DNA of 64,000 nt. Source: Variovorax sp. CF079 (GTDB lineage: Bacteria; Pseudomonadota; Gammaproteobacteria; Burkholderiales; Burkholderiaceae_C). Where the stretch lies: NCBI RefSeq assembly GCF_900101545.1, contig NZ_FMZU01000001.1, positions 1-64,000 of the forward strand, written 5' to 3'. Within the stretch, counting starts at the first letter, position 1, and each line of letters opens with the position of its first letter. Of this stretch, positions 14,802 through 23,515 are shown in pieces. The notes below the pieces were generated by a model. It was not told where the DNA came from and made no database searches. It saw only the letters and a list, made by a program, of their open reading frames with translations. The translations under genes were made by a program, and so were the position numbers.

Positions 14802-17201
14802 TCAAGGACGCGCCGCAGCCGCAAGCCCGTAGAGCAGCAGCGCGGCCAGCACCACGGCCGTGAACCCGAGATGGATCGCGAGCAGCGTGGCCAGCACCGC
14901 GCCGGTGACCGACGCGCAGCCGTTGATGCCCCAGGCCCAGGGAACGAGCCGGACATCCGCGGCCTCCACGCGCGCCAGGCCGAGCGGGAAGGGCATGCCC
15001 ATGAAGAAAGCCAGCGGCGCGATGAGCGCGACAGAGAGCAGGATGCGCGCCGCCTCCGGCCACCCCATCGCGTGGCGGAAGAGCAAGGGAAGCAGCAGCA
15101 GGCACAGCACTGCCGCGAGCGCGATGGCGCCGGCCACCGCCGCCACCGGCACGGCACGCGCGGCGACGCGGCTGCCGATGCCCGCGAACAACAAGAAGGC
15201 GAACAGCACCACCGCCACCGCATAGAGCGGATGGCCGAGGAACAGAACGAACTTCTGGATGAACGCGATCTCGATGAACATGAAGCCGAAGCCGATCGCC
15301 ATGAAGTAGACCAACACGCGGCCGCGCGATCCGGCGAGCGGTGGCATGCGCCTGGCGCTCTGCCGGATGCCGACCCAGGCCAGCGGCAGGCCGATGAGAA
15401 GCAGGCTCGCGATCGCCGCTTGAGCGAGCGTCGCCACGAGCACCGGGTAGCCCCATTCCAGAAGTGGCAGGCCGCCTTGCTCCTTGAGCGACAGCAGTTC
15501 GGGCAGCGAGCGCCACTTGAAGAAGTGGAAGAAGTGCGGGCTGTCGTCGGTTGCCGGCGCGATGTGGAACTTGTAGTCCTCGAGAAACGCGTCCCGGCCC
15601 GGACCGAGCAGCGCCGTCGCGCCATCGAACAGGTCGGGACCTTCGACCACGTTGTAGCGATTCGCCTCCTCCGGGCGCATGCCGGGATAGAAGCCGAGGT
15701 CGAAGGAGCGGGCGGCGCAGAAGGCCTTGATCGCCGCGATGTCCTCGCTGCCGAACACGCCGTTCTTCACCAGCAGCGTGCTGGTCTTCCAGCTGCGCAC
15801 CAGCGCGAGTTGCGATCCGGGATCGGTGGCGCCCGAGCGCTCCAGCGCCGCTACGGCGGCGGCGAAGAGCTTCAACGCATCGCGCGGCGGCAGCGTGACC
15901 CAGCGCGTGATCGCGAGCAGGCCGCCGGGCTGCAGGTGCCGCAACTGGTCCTGCAGCGCTTCGACCGTGTAGAGATGGTTCTCGGCCAGCGCGTAGAGGC
16001 CGGCCGACGAAGCGCTGAAGGAATCGAGCAGCGCCACCTGGATCAGGTCGTAGCGTTCGTCGCTGGCCGCGACGAAGGCACGCGCTTCGGCCACATGCAC
16101 GCGCGCGATGTGCCCGTAGAGGCCGCCAGCATGCTCCGCGAAGCGGTCCCGCACCAGCTCGACCACTTGCGGATTGAGCTCCACCGCGTCGATCCGGCTC
16201 GCGCCGTGGTAGTGGGCCTGCAGCACGTCGGCCCCGGCGCCGGCCCCCAGCACCAGCACGTGCGGACGGCGCAGCAGGTGGTAGGGCAGTGCCGAGCTGA
16301 TCTGGTCCAGATGGGCCAGGCTCTCGCGCCGCCCGTCGAAGCGGGTCAGCGCGTTGAGTCCCTCGCCGTCGACGAAGACCGCGAGCTGCGGCGGCGGTTC
16401 CGCCGTCGCGTTGAGGCTCAAGCCCGGCGCGTGCCGCAGCGGAATGCGCGGGCTCTCGAGCACGCTGACCAGCCCGAGAGGGCTCGATCGCTCCTCGATC
16501 ACGCGGGCTTCGGGAATGCGCAAGGTCTGCGACAGTTCCTTGTACGGCGACATGGCGGGCGCGATCCAGACTGCGGGCAGCAGCAGGAGCAAGGCAGCCG
16601 GCAGCATCGGCAGCAGCGCCGGCCAACGCCTGGGACGGCCGCATTCGAGCCATGCCACCGCCGCGGCAGCGAATCCCAGCGCGCTGATCAGCTTCAAGGC
16701 CTCGGCCGGCGAGAGCACGAACAGCAAGGCCACGATGCCCAGGCTGCCCGCCCCCGCACCCAGGATGTCGAAACTGTAGATGCGCGCCAGCTTGCCGCGA
16801 AAGCGCGACAGGGCCATGCACACGCAGGCGCCGGCGCACAGGAAGGGCAGCAGGAGCAGCAGGTAGATCGCCAGCAGGTTCGCGGGCTGGCGCGGATCCC
16901 AGAGCAGTTCCAGCGGATTGAAGGGCACGCGCTGCGCGAGCAGGAAGCAGCCGACGGCGCCGGCCCCGAAAGCCGCGGCGGATGCGCAGAACAGCGGCGC
17001 GAAGTGCCGCTGCACCGCATGCTGCGCCAGCGTCAGCACGGCGCCGCTGGCGCCCCAGCCCAGCAGCGCGAGGCTGATGATCATGTAGGCGAAGTGATGC
17101 CACAGCATGATCGAGAACAGCCGCATCAGCACGATCTCGTAGGCCAGCGCGGCGGCCGAGATCAGCGCCACGGCGATCAGCGGCGCGCGTGTCGCGGCCA
17201 T
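14802..17201 (-). CDS. Membrane protein with spermidine-synthase-like domain
   Basis: This 799-residue protein begins with about six membrane spans (residues 7-215). A soluble Rossmann-type domain follows at about 300-520, like spermidine synthase: HVLVLGAGAGADVLQ, IDAVELNPQVVELVRDRF, then YDLIQVALLDSFSASSAG and YTVEALQDQLRHLQPGGLLAITRW. More membrane spans lie at about 555-799. Fusions of this layout are widespread and poorly understood; the polyamine-specific residues cannot be confirmed by eye, so the true alkyl or methyl transfer reaction is open. It starts 8 bases after the stop of the exported isoaspartate methyltransferase gene, so the two are co-expressed. Confidence 0.8.
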   Translation of the reverse strand: MAATRAPLIAVALISAAALAYEIVLMRLFSIMLWHHFAYMIISLALLGWGASGAVLTLAQHAVQRHFAPLFCASAAAFGAGAVGCFLLAQRVPFNPLELLWDPRQPANLLAIYLLLLLPFLCAGACVCMALSRFRGKLARIYSFDILGAGAGSLGIVALLFVLSPAEALKLISALGFAAAAVAWLECGRPRRWPALLPMLPAALLLLLPAVWIAPAMSPYKELSQTLRIPEARVIEERSSPLGLVSVLESPRIPLRHAPGLSLNATAEPPPQLAVFVDGEGLNALTRFDGRRESLAHLDQISSALPYHLLRRPHVLVLGAGAGADVLQAHYHGASRIDAVELNPQVVELVRDRFAEHAGGLYGHIARVHVAEARAFVAASDERYDLIQVALLDSFSASSAGLYALAENHLYTVEALQDQLRHLQPGGLLAITRWVTLPPRDALKLFAAAVAALERSGATDPGSQLALVRSWKTSTLLVKNGVFGSEDIAAIKAFCAARSFDLGFYPGMRPEEANRYNVVEGPDLFDGATALLGPGRDAFLEDYKFHIAPATDDSPHFFHFFKWRSLPELLSLKEQGGLPLLEWGYPVLVATLAQAAIASLLLIGLPLAWVGIRQSARRMPPLAGSRGRVLVYFMAIGFGFMFIEIAFIQKFVLFLGHPLYAVAVVLFAFLLFAGIGSRVAARAVPVAAVAGAIALAAVLCLLLLPLLFRHAMGWPEAARILLSVALIAPLAFFMGMPFPLGLARVEAADVRLVPWAWGINGCASVTGAVLATLLAIHLGFTAVVLAALLLYGLAAAARP

Positions 17202-17208
17202 CGCCGGC

Positions 17209-17952
17209 TCAACGCTTGCCGGTCAGCGGCACGAAGGCCACCGGCAGGATCTGCCGCGTCGAGACCGTCCCGTCCGCGTTCTTCTCGACCAGCATCAGTT
17301 GCTGGACCATGAAGGCCGCGCCCACCGGAATCACCATCCGGCCGCCGGCCCTGAGCTGGCGGATGAGCGGCGGCGGGATGTGGCTGGCCGCGGCGGTGAC
17401 GAGGATGGCGTCGTAGGGCGCATGCTCTTCCCACCCGTGGTAGCCGTCGCCCAGGCGCACCTCGACATTGCGATAGCCCAGCGCCTGCAGCCGCTCCCTG
17501 GCCGCCAGACCGAGCGGCTCGACGATCTCGATGCTGTAGACCGCGCCGGCCAGCTGCGCCATCACCGCGGCCTGGTAGCCGGAGCCGGTGCCGACCTCGA
17601 GCACCTTGTGGCCGGGCTCCGCGCGGGCCAGGTCGGTCATCAAGGCGACGATGTAGGGCTGCGAGATGGTCTGTCCGTGGCCGATCGGCAGCGGCCGGTT
17701 CAGGTAGGCGTAGGGAAGCTGGTCGGCGGGAACGAAGGCATGCCGCGGCACCTTCGCCATGACCTCCATCACGCGCGCGTCGAAGGCGCGCTTGCCGGTG
17801 TCGGCGTGGGTCTCGCGCGCGTGTGCCGCGATCTGTTGCGCCATGCGCTGGCGCTCGGCCGCGAACGCGTCGGCCGCGGCGGACCGGCCCCCTGTCACGG
17901 CCAACAGGAGCGCGGCGGCAACGACAACGAGGCGGACGGTGAGTGCGGCCAT
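17209..17952 (-). CDS. Exported protein-L-isoaspartate O-methyltransferase
   Basis: This 247-residue PCMT carries an N-terminal signal peptide (residues 1-27, VRLVVVAAALLLAVTGG, cleaved near SAAA). The SAM-binding motif is KVLEVGTGSGYQAAV (motif I). QPYIVALMTDLA lies before it and GDGYHGWEEHAPYDAILVTAA after it, as in the family. Ordinary Pcm is cytoplasmic and repairs isoaspartyl residues; export is seen in some Proteobacteria, and SAM supply outside the cytoplasm is then unexplained. It is the first gene of the minus-strand operon and is divergent from the copper oxidase gene across a 204-base gap. Confidence 0.85.
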   Translation of the reverse strand: MAALTVRLVVVAAALLLAVTGGRSAAADAFAAERQRMAQQIAAHARETHADTGKRAFDARVMEVMAKVPRHAFVPADQLPYAYLNRPLPIGHGQTISQPYIVALMTDLARAEPGHKVLEVGTGSGYQAAVMAQLAGAVYSIEIVEPLGLAARERLQALGYRNVEVRLGDGYHGWEEHAPYDAILVTAAASHIPPPLIRQLRAGGRMVIPVGAAFMVQQLMLVEKNADGTVSTRQILPVAFVPLTGKR

Positions 17953-18156
17953 CGTTTGCCGATCATGGCCCTGCGCGGGAGTGAGGTCCACCCCTCCAGG
18001 CCGTGCTGCCCCGTGCCCTGCCGCTGGGCTTGCATGGCGCCTCTTCGGTGCCGGCCTAGGGCTTTGCCTTAGGTCTTTGGCTCTACCCAGATTGGAGGAC
18101 GCGGTCCGAGCACGGCCGATGTATAACCGCAAAGTTCTCACTTCTGGGGAGGAGAT

Positions 18157-21100
18157 ATGGCAACTGCCTCGCCGGATCCGCGTGCTTCGGGCTTCGCATG
18201 GATCGCCTTGTGCGCCCCGTTCGTGATCACCGCTTGCGGTGGCGGCGGGGACAGTGCAGGCACCGGCATCGCCGGCATGCCCACCGGTGCCGGCGATGCA
18301 CCGGCACCAGCGCCAGCGCCGGCCGCTGGAGCGATGCCCAAGCCGCCGTCTCCACCCTCGCCCATCAGCAAGGCCGTCAGATCGCTGGACGACATCGCCC
18401 GGCTGCGGCAGCTGGAGCGGGATCGCACCGCGCCCATCGACCGTGGCCCGGGCGCGCCCGACCAGACCATCGCCGCCGCCGCCGCTGCGGCACCGGCAGC
18501 AGCCCCGGTGGCGCCCAGCACGGGCGGTCAATGGGCCGCCCCGATCACCTGGCCGATCAATGCCATCCACGCCGTGCTGACGCCCGACGGCAAGGTCATG
18601 AGCTACGGCACCGACCCGAGCGGCGCCCAGGGCGCCCAGCTCTACTACGACGTGTGGACGCCCGCCACCAACGCCCACAGCCTGCTGCAGCACACCACGC
18701 GCACCGATCTCTTCTGCACCGCCCAGTCGACGCTGCCCTCCGGGCTCGTGCTGCTGGCCGGCGGCGACACGCGCGGGGTGACGCCGAATCAGGTCAACGG
18801 GGGCGTGCGCGACGTCAACCTGTACGACCCGGCCGCGGCCACCATCTCGCCGGGGCCGCCGATGGCCTATGCGCGCTGGTACGGCACGCTGGTGCCGCTG
18901 GCTGACGGACGCCAGCTCGTCCTGGCCGGCATCGACGGCGGGGGTGCGGGCTCCGGGGTGCCCGAGATCTACCGGCCCACGCTCGGCTGGCAGACCCTCA
19001 ACATGCAGGACTGGCCGGCCGACTGGTTCTACCCACGCGCCGTGCTAGCGCCCAACGGGCGCGTGCTGGTGACCAGCGGCAACCGCCTGTTCAGCATGAA
19101 CACCGAGGCCCCGTTCATCATGCAGATCGGGACGCTGCCCAAGACGGCGAATTGGGCCATGCCCTGGACCATGTTCGACCGCGGCAAGGTCCTGCTGATC
19201 GCCGAGGACGGCAGCGCGATGGTGGTGGATTTCAATGGCGCCACCCCCGTCGTGACCTCCATCCCGGGGCCCGGGGCCGACCGCATCTGGGCCACGGCGA
19301 CCGTGATGGCGGACGGCAAGGTGCTGGTCACCGGCGGCTCGGCGAGCTACAACGAGCTGGTCGACACCGCCTTCACCGCGATGATCTGGAACCCGGCGAA
19401 CGGGCAGTGGACCACCGGTGCGGCGGCGACGAAGGCACGCCTCTACCACTCGACGGCGATGCTGCTGCCGGACGGCACGGTGCTGTCGGCCGGCGGCGGC
19501 TCGCCCGGGCCGGTGGTGAACCTCAATGCCGAGATCTACTCGCCGCCCTACCTGTTCGACAGCAACGGCCAGCGTCGGCCGCGCCCCATCATCGACCAGA
19601 CACCGGCCCAGCTGACGCTCGGCACCGACTTCCGCGTTACCGTCGCGTCCTCGCGGCCGATCGGGCGCGTCACGCTGATTCGCACCGGCGCGGTCACGCA
19701 TTCCACCGATTTCGGGCAGCGCTTCCTCGAGCTGCCCTTCACCCAGGCCACGGGAAGCGCGAACGTCGATATCACCTTCAACGAGAGCCCGAACGTCGTG
19801 CCCATCGGGCACTACCTGCTGTACGTGATCGACGACGCGGGCGTGCCCTCGATCGGGAAGATCCTCAAGGTGGATGGCAGCGTGACGAAGGTCGCCGACC
19901 AGGGCCAGACCTTCACCCTGCCTGCGCCCACCGTCGTGCAGTTCGGCGTGGGCGGGAACTGGACCCCGAAGACCGTCACCGGCAACGTCAGCTGCAAGAG
20001 CGATTTCTTCGGCATCAATCCTTCCCCCACCGTCACGAAGAGCTGCCACGTGCTCACGACCAAGGCCTCCGGCGTGACCCTGGGCAGCACGCAGACGACC
20101 ACCGACCGCACCGTCGCCGCGCAAGGCGGCAGCTTCAATATGTCGAGCGCGACGCTGGTGAGCTACGGCGCCGACAACCGCTGGGTGCACAAGGTCGTGA
20201 CCGGCGCCGCCACCTGCACCGTCTCCTTCTTCGGCAGCGACCCGGCGCCGTCGGTGGCGAAGTCCTGCGTGGCGGATTCGGGCGTCACGGGATCGCCCCC
20301 GCCGCCACCCCCGCCACCGCCACCGCCGCCGCCAGCGCCAGCGCCAGCGCCGCCGCCATCGGGGACGACGCTGGCCACCGAAGGCGGCACCTTCACCGTG
20401 TCGAGCCCGACCCTGGTGCGCTATGGCGCCGACACGCGTTGGGTGGAGAAGACGGTCAACGGCACGGTGCCCTGCACCAACGAGTTCTTCGGCACTGACC
20501 CGGCGCCCTTCGTGGTGAAGTCCTGCGTGACGGCAACGGCCCCGCCGCCGCCTGCACCTGCACCTGCACCTGCACCTGCACCTGCGCCTGCGCCTGCGCC
20601 TGCGCCTGCACCCGCACCTGCACCCGCGCCTGCGCCCGCGCCTGCGCCTGCACCTGCACCTGCACCTGCACCTGCACCTGCACCTGCACCTGCACCTGCA
20701 CCTGCACCTGCACCTGCACCTGCGCCTGCGCCTGCGCCTGCGCCTGCGCCTGCGCCCGCACCTGCACCTGCACCCGCACCCGCACCCGCGCCTGCGCCTG
20801 CACCGTCCGGGGCGACGCTGGCCATGGAGGGCGGCACCTTCACGGTGTCGAGCCCGACGCTGGTGGCCTATGGCGCCGACACGCGCTGGGTGCAGAAGAC
20901 CGTCAGCGGCACGGTGCCTTGCACCAACCAGTTCTTCGGCACCGACCCGGCGCCCTTCGTGGTGAAGTCCTGCAGGCTGGTGACCGCGTCCCCGCCACCG
21001 CCACCGCCTGCGCCTGCACCTGCACCCGCACCCGCACCCGCACCCGCACCCGCACCCGCACCCGCACCCGCACCCGCACCCGCGCCTGCGCCTGCGCCTG

Positions 21101-21375
21101 CGCCTGCACCTGCACCTGCACCTGCACCTGCACCTGCACCGGCCCCAGCCCCAGCCCCAGCGCCAGCGCCAGCGCCAGCGCCAGCGCCGCCACCCTCGGG
21201 CGCATTCCTGGCCAACGAGGGACAAAGCTTCACCGTGTCGGCGCCGACCGTGGTGAGGTATGGCGCCGATACGCGCTGGGTGGAGAAGACGGTCAACGGC
21301 ACGGTGCCCTGCACCAACGCGTTCTTCGGCACCGACCCGGCGCCCTTCGTCGTCAAGTCCTGCCGCGTCGCCTGA
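18157..21375 (+). CDS. Secreted copper-radical oxidase with five C-terminal Cys-pair modules
   Basis: This 1072-residue protein belongs to the galactose/glyoxal oxidase type (CAZy AA5-like). An N-terminal hydrophobic stretch ends in ACGGGG, possibly a lipobox. A Kelch propeller and the C-terminal early-set domain follow. The copper and radical residues can be matched: Cys187 (DLFCTAQ), Tyr242 (ARWYGTL), Tyr430-His431 (RLYHSTA) and His515 (VTHSTDF). From about residue 578 there are five 50-60 residue modules with a common core ([28 protein letters not shown]) and two Cys each. Modules 3 to 5 are separated by long Pro-Ala linkers (about residues 799-883 and 950-1012). It would oxidise an alcohol or aldehyde to produce hydrogen peroxide. 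GGGGAGGAG precedes the AUG, and TATAAC at 18122 may be its -10 element. Confidence 0.85.
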   Translation: MATASPDPRASGFAWIALCAPFVITACGGGGDSAGTGIAGMPTGAGDAPAPAPAPAAGAMPKPPSPPSPISKAVRSLDDIARLRQLERDRTAPIDRGPGAPDQTIAAAAAAAPAAAPVAPSTGGQWAAPITWPINAIHAVLTPDGKVMSYGTDPSGAQGAQLYYDVWTPATNAHSLLQHTTRTDLFCTAQSTLPSGLVLLAGGDTRGVTPNQVNGGVRDVNLYDPAAATISPGPPMAYARWYGTLVPLADGRQLVLAGIDGGGAGSGVPEIYRPTLGWQTLNMQDWPADWFYPRAVLAPNGRVLVTSGNRLFSMNTEAPFIMQIGTLPKTANWAMPWTMFDRGKVLLIAEDGSAMVVDFNGATPVVTSIPGPGADRIWATATVMADGKVLVTGGSASYNELVDTAFTAMIWNPANGQWTTGAAATKARLYHSTAMLLPDGTVLSAGGGSPGPVVNLNAEIYSPPYLFDSNGQRRPRPIIDQTPAQLTLGTDFRVTVASSRPIGRVTLIRTGAVTHSTDFGQRFLELPFTQATGSANVDITFNESPNVVPIGHYLLYVIDDAGVPSIGKILKVDGSVTKVADQGQTFTLPAPTVVQFGVGGNWTPKTVTGNVSCKSDFFGINPSPTVTKSCHVLTTKASGVTLGSTQTTTDRTVAAQGGSFNMSSATLVSYGADNRWVHKVVTGAATCTVSFFGSDPAPSVAKSCVADSGVTGSPPPPPPPPPPPPPAPAPAPPPSGTTLATEGGTFTVSSPTLVRYGADTRWVEKTVNGTVPCTNEFFGTDPAPFVVKSCVTATAPPPPAPAPAPAPAPAPAPAPAPAPAPAPAPAPAPAPAPAPAPAPAPAPAPAPAPAPAPAPAPAPAPAPAPAPAPAPAPAPAPAPAPAPSGATLAMEGGTFTVSSPTLVAYGADTRWVQKTVSGTVPCTNQFFGTDPAPFVVKSCRLVTASPPPPPPAPAPAPAPAPAPAPAPAPAPAPAPAPAPAPAPAPAPAPAPAPAPAPAPAPAPAPAPAPAPPPSGAFLANEGQSFTVSAPTVVRYGADTRWVEKTVNGTVPCTNAFFGTDPAPFVVKSCRVA
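20551..20804 (+). repeat. Hexanucleotide repeat encoding the first Pro-Ala linker
   Basis: About 42 tandem units of the form GCNCCN (GCACCT, GCGCCT, GCACCC) encode alternating Ala-Pro between modules 3 and 4 of the oxidase. The third-base variants come in blocks, which points to growth by slippage or unequal exchange. Confidence 0.9.
21006..21190 (+). repeat. Hexanucleotide repeat encoding the second Pro-Ala linker
   Basis: About 30 tandem GCNCCN units encode Ala-Pro between modules 4 and 5 of the oxidase. Blocks of GCACCC, GCGCCT, GCACCT and GCGCCA follow each other, so different sub-blocks expanded separately. Confidence 0.9.
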
Positions 21376-21397
21376 GCCGAGGCTTCAGACGTCGAAG

Positions 21398-21428
21398 CGC
21401 ACGCCCTGCGCCAGCCGCAGGGCGTGCG
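21398..21428. terminator. Strong hairpin between convergent genes
   Basis: A perfect 13-bp stem, CGCACGCCCTGCG (21398-21410) with CGCAGGGCGTGCG (21416-21428), has a 5-base loop. It lies between the oxidase stop (21375) and the stop of the convergent cupin gene (21468). There is no U-run, but position and strength fit a bidirectional terminator. Confidence 0.6.
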
Positions 21429-21467
21429 GCGGAACAGCGCCGAGCACACGGCAGGGCGCGTGCTTCA

Positions 21468-22583
21468 TCAAACATCCGTGGACGGGACGGCACGCGGCAC
21501 CGGGTCGAAGTAGGTGAACTGGTTCGGGATCGGCAAGGCCAGATTCGAGTACGAGAAAGACACGCTGACGTCCAGCGCGCGCACCTGGTGCCACCAGCCC
21601 AGCGGCAGGAACATGGTCTCGCCCGGCCAGACCACGACTTCGAGCACGCGCACGCCCTCGAACAAGGGAAACTGTCTCAGGTCGACCGCATCCAGGTCGA
21701 TGGGGCTGAAGACGCCGTTCGTGTTGTACAGGCGCTGCCCCTGCAGCGGCGAGACGAGGCGCCAGCGCTTGCGCCCGACGACCTGCGTGTGGAACAGCAT
21801 GATCGTGTCGTGGTGCAAGGGGGTGACGGTGCCTCCCGGCCCGAACCAGAACGAGGAACGCCCGGCCAGTTCCGCGCGATCGCAGCACGGCGGCAGGCTG
21901 CCGATGTCATCCAGCAGCGGCGCGAAGTCGGGCCGCCGCAACGCTTCGTTGTTGGCGGTGAGGTAGTAGTCGTTGCTTTCGCCGCCGGCGAGCACCTGGT
22001 CGACGAAATCGCCCAGGCGGAGAGTCCGCCGATGCGAGGCCTTGTCTTCTTCGTAGCGTGGATTCGCCTGGCGTTCGGCCTGGACCTCGACATCGACATG
22101 GCCGAACCGCATCTTCAGGTCGGCCGGCGACCACCGCCGCATCGCCGGCCAGTCCCGCGTATGGCCCGTGAGCACCAGGGGCCGGCAGCCCCGCACGTAG
22201 CGATCGATGAATTCGTCCTCGCTGACCGACACGCGCTTGTCCACGATGCCGTACATCGGGTCGATCTCCCAGAGCAGCTGCAGGTTGGCCAGCGTCGACT
22301 CGAGCTTGCGAAGTTGCTGCGCCCGACCCTCGGCCGCGACGTAGACCGCGTTGGCGGGCACCAGCTCGATCAGCTCCGCGCTGGCTCGCGCGTCGACGCC
22401 GGCAGCGGTCATGACCGCCAGCATCGATTCCGGCGTGCAGCCGCGCAGCAACTGCTCGGTGACCCAGCGCACCCACTCGGGGGTCAGCGGTCCGCCCGCC
22501 GGAGCCGGGGATGCCTTCTCGGCCTGGCTCTCGGCCTGACTCTCAGGCGGCCGCGGCGGAGCAGGCGGCAGAGCTGGATTCAT
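21468..22583 (-). CDS. JmjC-type cupin-like dioxygenase
   Basis: This 371-residue protein has a cupin/JmjC domain in its C-terminal half, of the Fe(II)/2-oxoglutarate-dependent hydroxylase type. The iron ligands are His and Asp in TPLHHDTIMLF (HxD) and a distal His in LPLGWWHQV. A Lys in GRKRWRLV may bind 2-oxoglutarate. The N-terminal region is helical after a Pro-rich start. AGGAG upstream of the AUG at 22583 supports the start. Enzymes of this type hydroxylate proteins or small molecules. The position next to a Pro-Ala-rich secreted protein, and between that protein's last module and a displaced copy of it, is notable. Confidence 0.8.
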   Translation of the reverse strand: MNPALPPAPPRPPESQAESQAEKASPAPAGGPLTPEWVRWVTEQLLRGCTPESMLAVMTAAGVDARASAELIELVPANAVYVAAEGRAQQLRKLESTLANLQLLWEIDPMYGIVDKRVSVSEDEFIDRYVRGCRPLVLTGHTRDWPAMRRWSPADLKMRFGHVDVEVQAERQANPRYEEDKASHRRTLRLGDFVDQVLAGGESNDYYLTANNEALRRPDFAPLLDDIGSLPPCCDRAELAGRSSFWFGPGGTVTPLHHDTIMLFHTQVVGRKRWRLVSPLQGQRLYNTNGVFSPIDLDAVDLRQFPLFEGVRVLEVVVWPGETMFLPLGWWHQVRALDVSVSFSYSNLALPIPNQFTYFDPVPRAVPSTDV

Positions 22584-22627
22584 GCGGCGATCTCCTGCGT
22601 TCTCTACCTGTCCATTGTGTGCCGAAC

Positions 22628-22801
22628 CCGGCCGAGATAGTGGCCGGACAGAGCTTCACCGCCTCGAGCCCGACCCTGGTGAGGGACGGTGCCGATACGC
22701 GCTGGGTGGAAAAGACCGTCACCGGCACGGCCCAATGCACCAACGCCTGCTTCGGCACCGACCCGGCGCCGTAGGTGGTGAAGTCGTGCAGGGTGGCCTG
22801 A
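22628..22801 (+). pseudogene. Displaced, broken copy of the oxidase C-terminal module
   Basis: Read from about 22628, this stretch encodes a module like the fifth repeat of the copper oxidase ([26 protein letters not shown], then FGTDPAP). It meets a TAG at 22772-22774, continues in frame as VVKSCRVA, and ends with a TGA at 22799-22801. That end is identical to the true C-terminus of the oxidase at 21375. There is no start codon or ribosome binding site. It is a decayed duplicate of the 3' end of the oxidase gene, separated from it by the cupin gene. Confidence 0.85.
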
Positions 22802-22805
22802 GCCG

Positions 22806-23006
22806 TCACTCGCAACGAAACAGAATGCCGGCTTCGGCCTGGGCCTTGCCGAGCATCCGCGCGGTCGAGGCTTTTTCTCGGCAGTAGTTCGATGCGTCGG
22901 CGGATGTGGGGGCGCGTAGCACGCCTTCGCGAACGCGGACGACCTCGTTGGGCGTGGAGCAGCCGGCGATGGCCAGGACGAGCGGGAGCAGGGTGCGCAA
23001 GTTCAT
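22806..23006 (-). CDS. Small lipoprotein
   Basis: This 66-residue protein begins MNLRTLLPLVLAIAGCSTP, a clear lipoprotein signal with the lipobox LAIAGC (Cys16). The mature part has two more Cys (NYCREK and the terminal RCE). A Ser at +2 of the lipobox suggests outer-membrane targeting. No recognised domain. The gene ends five bases from the module remnant on the other strand. The ribosome binding site is weak. Confidence 0.65.
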   Translation of the reverse strand: MNLRTLLPLVLAIAGCSTPNEVVRVREGVLRAPTSADASNYCREKASTARMLGKAQAEAGILFRCE

Positions 23007-23043
23007 TCGATTCTTGTGTGAGGTCTGTAGGGACCGGTTTTTT

Positions 23044-23508
23044 TCAAGCCAGCATCTTGTCGACGATGAGGTGCCAGTGCGTGGCATCGACGGGTGTGAT
23101 CGACAGGCGATTGCCCTTGCGCAGCACCACCATGTCGGCCAGCGCGGGCGTCGCACGCATCTCGGGCAGGCCCAGCAGCCGGGTCTTGCGCAGCGCCTGC
23201 ACGTCCAGCAGCAGCCAGCGCGGGTGTTCCGGCTTGGAGGCCGGGTCGTAGTAGGGCGACTTCGCATCGAACTGCGTCGGATCGGGCCGTGTGCCGGAAG
23301 CCACGCGAGCGATGCCGACGATGCCCGGTTGGGGGCAGCTCGAGTGGTAGAACAGCACGCCGTCGCCGATCTGCATCTCGCTGCGCATGAGGTTGCGCGC
23401 CTGCCAACCGCGCACGCCGGTCCATGGCACGGTCGCATCGGGCGCGGCCAACGCGTCGTCGATCGAGCACTCGTCGGGCTCGGATTTCATCAGCCAGTGG
23501 CGAGACAT
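23044..23508 (-). CDS. EVE domain protein (thymocyte nuclear protein 1-like)
   Basis: This 154-residue protein is almost entirely one EVE domain, a PUA-like fold that reads modified bases in nucleic acids. Markers are HWLMKSEPDECSIDD at the start, WTGVRGWQARNLMR, IGDGVLFYHSSC and PGIVGIARVAS. Stand-alone bacterial members have no proven role. The start at 23508 directly precedes the family's opening motif; a longer frame upstream would overlap the LysE-type gene. It lies 8 bases after the stop of that gene on the same strand. Confidence 0.85.
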   Translation of the reverse strand: MSRHWLMKSEPDECSIDDALAAPDATVPWTGVRGWQARNLMRSEMQIGDGVLFYHSSCPQPGIVGIARVASGTRPDPTQFDAKSPYYDPASKPEHPRWLLLDVQALRKTRLLGLPEMRATPALADMVVLRKGNRLSITPVDATHWHLIVDKMLA

Positions 23509-23515
23509 CGCAGGC

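Noticed and set aside
13201..17103. A 1300-codon open frame on the minus strand
   Set aside because: Only its last 215 codons form a real gene (DUF6064). The rest is the shadow of the aldo/keto reductase and SpeE-like genes in another frame, with Arg/Ala-rich composition.
20551..21190. Regularly spaced repeats suggesting a CRISPR array
   Set aside because: The unit is a 6-base tandem repeat without spacers and keeps an open reading frame encoding Ala-Pro.
19045..21449. Long minus-strand frames rich in Arg-Cys or Gly-Ala dipeptides across the oxidase repeats
   Set aside because: They are the reverse reading of the GCNCCN hexanucleotide repeats; real oxidase motifs are on the plus strand.
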